From: an uncultured Oscillospiraceae bacterium
Lineage (GTDB): Bacteria; Bacillota; Clostridia; Oscillospirales; Ruminococcaceae
Length of the DNA: 7,602 nt
NCBI GenBank assembly: GCA_900546885.1
Contig: UREN01000084.1
Span: forward strand, 1-7,602
Direction of reading: 5' to 3'
Made by a program: the position numbers and the translations under genes. Under the pieces are notes generated by a model. It was not told the origin of the DNA, searched no databases, and worked only from the letters and a program-made list of their open reading frames with translations. This document shows positions 5,920 to 7,602 of this stretch, piece after piece; positions within the stretch are counted from its first letter, which is position 1, and the number at the start of each line of letters is the position of its first letter.

Positions 5920-6262
5920 AACATGTAGGATTTTCTGCAAAGTATTCCAAAAGGCAGTTGAAAATATCTTGTGTCAGTTCAAATTGGCTGGCCTGCAAAT
6001 GTTCCAGCCGGTGCGCCAGCGCCTGCACCGAATTTTGCTGTGCCGGGCCGAACAGAATATCATCGCTCGAGATGGAAAGCACCCGGCAGATGCGCCGCAG
6101 CGTGGGCACCGAGATGCCTGAAACACCGCATTCTATCATAGAGATATTTTTGGCGCTGAGGCCCACCAGCTCGCCAAACTTTTCCTGCGTGAGCCCCGCG
6201 GCCAGCCGCGCCTTTTGTATGCGCGCCCCCATCTTCCCATTTTCTTCTTTTTTCGCCTGCAT
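5918..6262 (-). CDS. Xre/Cro-type helix-turn-helix regulator
   Basis: This 114-residue cytosolic DNA-binding protein has one HTH_3 domain at about residues 12-71: RIQKARLAAGLTQEKFGELVGLSAKNISMIECG, then VPTLRRICRVLSISSDDILFG, the canonical five-helix pattern. The C-terminal 40 residues (QNSVQALAHRLEHLQASQFELTQ and onward) look helical and may dimerise. There is no peptidase or sensor domain. The start is uncertain: ATG 6262 has a poor ribosome site, and an in-frame ATG at 6232 (MGARIQ) would give a 104-residue protein that begins where such domains usually begin. It has its own promoter (6357-6385) and a terminator immediately at its stop. Its target is unknown; the downstream lipoprotein gene, its own promoter, or the structured region upstream are candidates by position only. 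Confidence 0.9.
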   Translation of the reverse strand: MQAKKEENGKMGARIQKARLAAGLTQEKFGELVGLSAKNISMIECGVSGISVPTLRRICRVLSISSDDILFGPAQQNSVQALAHRLEHLQASQFELTQDIFNCLLEYFAENPTC

Positions 6263-6356
6263 AGCAACACCGCATTGAAAAGAAATTCCGCAAAGAAAGG
6301 CAGAAGCCGGACATTCTGCACCTCAAACATGCCCCTGTGCCCTTTGTATGCTTAGA

Positions 6357-6385
6357 AGTATAAGGCCTTTTGCAGAAAATGTCTG
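6357..6385 (-). promoter_or_regulatory. Promoter of the Xre gene
   Basis: On the minus strand, -35 CAGACA (6380-6385; GACA matches consensus) is separated by 17 bp from -10 TATACT (6357-6362). The predicted start near 6350 leaves a leader of about 88 nt before ATG 6262. Confidence 0.6.
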
Positions 6386-6388
6386 TCC

Positions 6389-6416
6389 TTGCCAGAGAGC
6401 AATTGTCCGATATTGA
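6389..6416 (+). promoter_or_regulatory. Possible plus-strand promoter for a small RNA
   Basis: TTGCCA (6389-6394), a 16-bp spacer and TATTGA (6411-6416) form a plausible but imperfect promoter, divergent to the Xre promoter. It is called only because an otherwise unexplained plus-strand terminator lies about 155 bp downstream. Confidence 0.25.
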
Positions 6417-6422
6417 GAGCAA

Positions 6423-6578
6423 ATGCGGCTCCGGCAGGCAAAAGAAAATGAAAAACCCCGGCCCAAATGGCAGAGGAGCATAAAGAAGTATTGCGAAAAT
6501 ACTAACCTATGCCAAGTGAACGGGAAATATGAAACCTCTATGTGAATGGACGAACCATTTGCATAGAGGTTTTCTTTT
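6423..6578 (+). ncRNA. Candidate small RNA ending at an orphan terminator
   Basis: A transcript from the possible promoter would be about 155 nt. It would contain a two-part stem, GCATA (6478-6482) with TATGC (6508-6512) enclosing AGTATT/AATACT (6487-6492/6498-6503) with a GCGAA loop, then a long terminator stem. It matches no RNA family that I recognise. It includes two ATG-led mini-frames of 11 and 12 codons (6448 and 6467) without strong ribosome sites. Transcription is not shown. Confidence 0.25.
6532..6578 (+). terminator. Long-stem terminator with no plus-strand gene before it
   Basis: AAACCTCTATG (6532-6542) pairs perfectly with CATAGAGGTTT (6562-6572); two G-U pairs and AATGG/CCATT extend it to 18 pairs with loop ACGAA. 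TTTTCTTTT (6570-6578) follows on the plus strand. On the minus strand TTTCATATTTCC follows, so it might also stop AraC transcripts coming from the right. Confidence 0.7.
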
Positions 6579-6596
6579 GCTTCTTAAAATTTTTCA

Positions 6597-6718
6597 GCGT
6601 CCGCAGGACGCGCAGCCGTCACCGAATGGGGACGATCTTGGGGGCTTGGGGGGAATCCCTCAACAAGCATTTTGGCCGGTGCAATCCGGCCAAAATCGCA
6701 AAACATGTATATGTTTGC
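6597..6718. repeat. Cluster of four consecutive inverted repeats
   Basis: GCGTCC/GGACGC (6597-6602/6606-6611), GCTTG/CAAGC (6644-6648/6664-6668), ATTTTGGCCGG/CCGGCCAAAAT (6669-6679/6686-6696) and AAACAT/ATGTTT (6701-6706/6711-6716) follow one another with short gaps. The third is an 11-bp perfect stem with a 6-nt loop. None has a distal U tract in either direction, so they are not terminators. Such clustering is seen in transfer origins, recombination sites, dispersed palindromic elements and structured RNAs; the sequence does not decide among these. Confidence 0.55.
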
Positions 6719-6739
6719 ATTGCTTGCCAATCTGTAATC

Positions 6740-7602
6740 TCACAGCTTTTGAATTTTTTTAGTTCGCCTATATTCCAGAGGGTTCATCTGAAATTGTTGA
6801 CGGAATACTTCGGCAAACTTCCCTTGTTTTGTATATCCAATTTGTGAAGCGATTTCAGATATGGATAGCGTGGTTTCAGTTAATAACTTTTCTGCCATGC
6901 TCATACGTAAATCACGCAGATAGTCGGAAACATTTTTTCCATATACTCCTCGAAAGTAATTTTTCAAACTTGTTTCACTAACGCCGAATTGTTGTGCAAT
7001 CTGTTTCATGGGAATATGCTGTTTCAAATCAGCGGTTAATATCTGCTCTGCCTTTTTCGCAATTTCCACTTGTACGCTGGTATAGAAGGTTAGAGTTTTT
7101 TCCTTGACAACATTTCCTGCATCTAACAGTAGATGTAGCAACTCCAAGACACAAAGTTTCATATGAAAAGGAGATGGTGTTTCATAGAACTGCCATAACC
7201 GCTCAAGGATTTTTCCCATTTCACTGCTGGCTTCTGCGATGTATGTATCCTTTTTTTCAAAGTAGATTTCTGACAGTTGCGACAAGTTCAAATTAAAAAG
7301 ATTATCCACATTGGAGTTGGCTTCTGTAAAAAAATCAGGGTCAAAATACATGGTAATACCGTGATAATACTTCGTAGGGAAATAAGATTCGCTTTGCGAG
7401 GTCTGCCTGCTGATGCAAAAATCTTTTTCTTTGAGATAAATATAAGAATTGTCATCCAAAAGCATTTCAATCCGGCCACCCACACAATAATTAAACTGCA
7501 TAGGATGATACACAGCATTTTCTGCGATTTCTCCCGGCAAAGAACGAGCGTGAATGTCAAAGAAAATCAGGTGCATATATGGCAGAATATTGAAAAGGGT
7601 TG
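6740..7602 (-). CDS. AraC-family transcriptional regulator, 5' end outside the window
   Basis: The reading frame is open to the window edge, so the protein is incomplete at its N-terminus; at least 287 residues are visible. The first internal Met (7576) has no ribosome site before it, and the codons upstream (TLFNILPY) read naturally into the protein, so that Met is probably not the start. The N-terminal part is a cupin-like sensing domain (for example VGGRIEMLLDDNSYIYLKEKDFCIS), followed by a helical linker. The C-terminal AraC/XylS double HTH is clear, numbered from the 7576 Met: HIPMKQIAQQFGVSETSLKNYFRGVYG (about 187-213) and LSISEIASQIGYTKQGKFAEVFRQQFQMNPLEYRR (about 237-271). It is distinctly AT-rich with A/T-ending codons, unlike the genes to its left, suggesting horizontal acquisition. 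Relatives often sit beside transporter genes, but its target lies outside the window. Confidence 0.93.
   Translation of the reverse strand, partial: TLFNILPYMHLIFFDIHARSLPGEIAENAVYHPMQFNYCVGGRIEMLLDDNSYIYLKEKDFCISRQTSQSESYFPTKYYHGITMYFDPDFFTEANSNVDNLFNLNLSQLSEIYFEKKDTYIAEASSEMGKILERLWQFYETPSPFHMKLCVLELLHLLLDAGNVVKEKTLTFYTSVQVEIAKKAEQILTADLKQHIPMKQIAQQFGVSETSLKNYFRGVYGKNVSDYLRDLRMSMAEKLLTETTLSISEIASQIGYTKQGKFAEVFRQQFQMNPLEYRRTKKIQKL

Larger units (their letters stand above)
6263..6739. other. Gene-free, hairpin-rich intergenic region
   Basis: No credible protein gene is seen in these 477 bases. They hold the Xre promoter and leader, a candidate plus-strand promoter with two hairpins and a terminator, and a run of four inverted repeats (6597-6718). 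Plus-strand frames through 6529-6847 are open but cross the terminator stem and the AraC 3' end, lack ribosome sites and are not called. Base composition changes here from the GC-rich left part to the AT-rich AraC gene. Confidence 0.6.

Noticed and set aside
6544..6560. Guanidine-II (mini-ykkC) riboswitch, because the loop contains ACGA next to GG/CC
   Set aside because: The loop is five bases (ACGAA), only one such hairpin exists and a U tract follows directly, so it is better read as a terminator.
6669..6696. Intrinsic terminator for the AraC gene
   Set aside because: The stem carries T on its 5' side and A on its 3' side in both directions; no U tract follows.
6529..6847. Two plus-strand small ORFs (77 and 101 codons) as genes
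   Set aside because: They start inside the terminator stem, lack ribosome sites, and the longer one runs into the antisense of the AraC 3' end.

Overview
The window looks like chromosomal DNA from a GC-rich member of the Clostridia, most plausibly an Oscillospiraceae/Ruminococcaceae-type gut anaerobe. Three things suggest this: the strong GCC/CTG/CGC codon preference, the pairing of a CmpB-type membrane protein with a small HD phosphohydrolase, and a short Mrp ATPase with an N-terminal cysteine cluster and no DUF59 domain. The genus call is inference from style and gene content only.

Layout, left to right. (1) About 145 AT-rich bases with no gene. (2) A minus-strand two-gene operon: a CmpB-family membrane protein (PF06541) overlapping by ATGA with an HD-domain phosphohydrolase. 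Its sigma70 promoter has a near-perfect 32-bp dyad just downstream of the -10. (3) Divergent to it, a plus-strand pair behind a near-ideal TTGACA-18-TATAAT promoter: mrp (Fe-S cluster carrier ATPase), then mscL (mechanosensitive channel). (4) A strong GC hairpin between convergent genes, oriented to terminate (5), the minus-strand YeiH/UPF0324 transporter. (6) A divergent LysR regulator that is the likely controller of yeiH, followed by its own terminator. (7) A minus-strand cysteine-rich lipoprotein of unknown function. (8) A small Xre-type repressor with a terminator at its stop codon. (9) About 480 bases without a convincing gene but rich in hairpins, including an orphan plus-strand terminator and an 11-bp perfect inverted repeat. 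(10) An AT-rich AraC-family regulator running off the right edge; its start lies outside the window.

Most of the window is housekeeping or envelope biology: Fe-S assembly, osmotic safety valve, anion export, membrane protein. Regulation is mainly by divergent promoters. From about 5,880 onward base composition drops and the content becomes regulators plus structured non-coding DNA. This suggests an accessory or mobile-element boundary, although no integrase, transposase or att site is visible.

I see no CRISPR array, tRNA or rRNA, and no complete undescribed system. The best leads are the matched CCATGG-centred dyads at the same distance from two promoters, the uncharacterised CmpB/HD pair, the cysteine-motif lipoprotein, and the structured region at 6,389-6,718.
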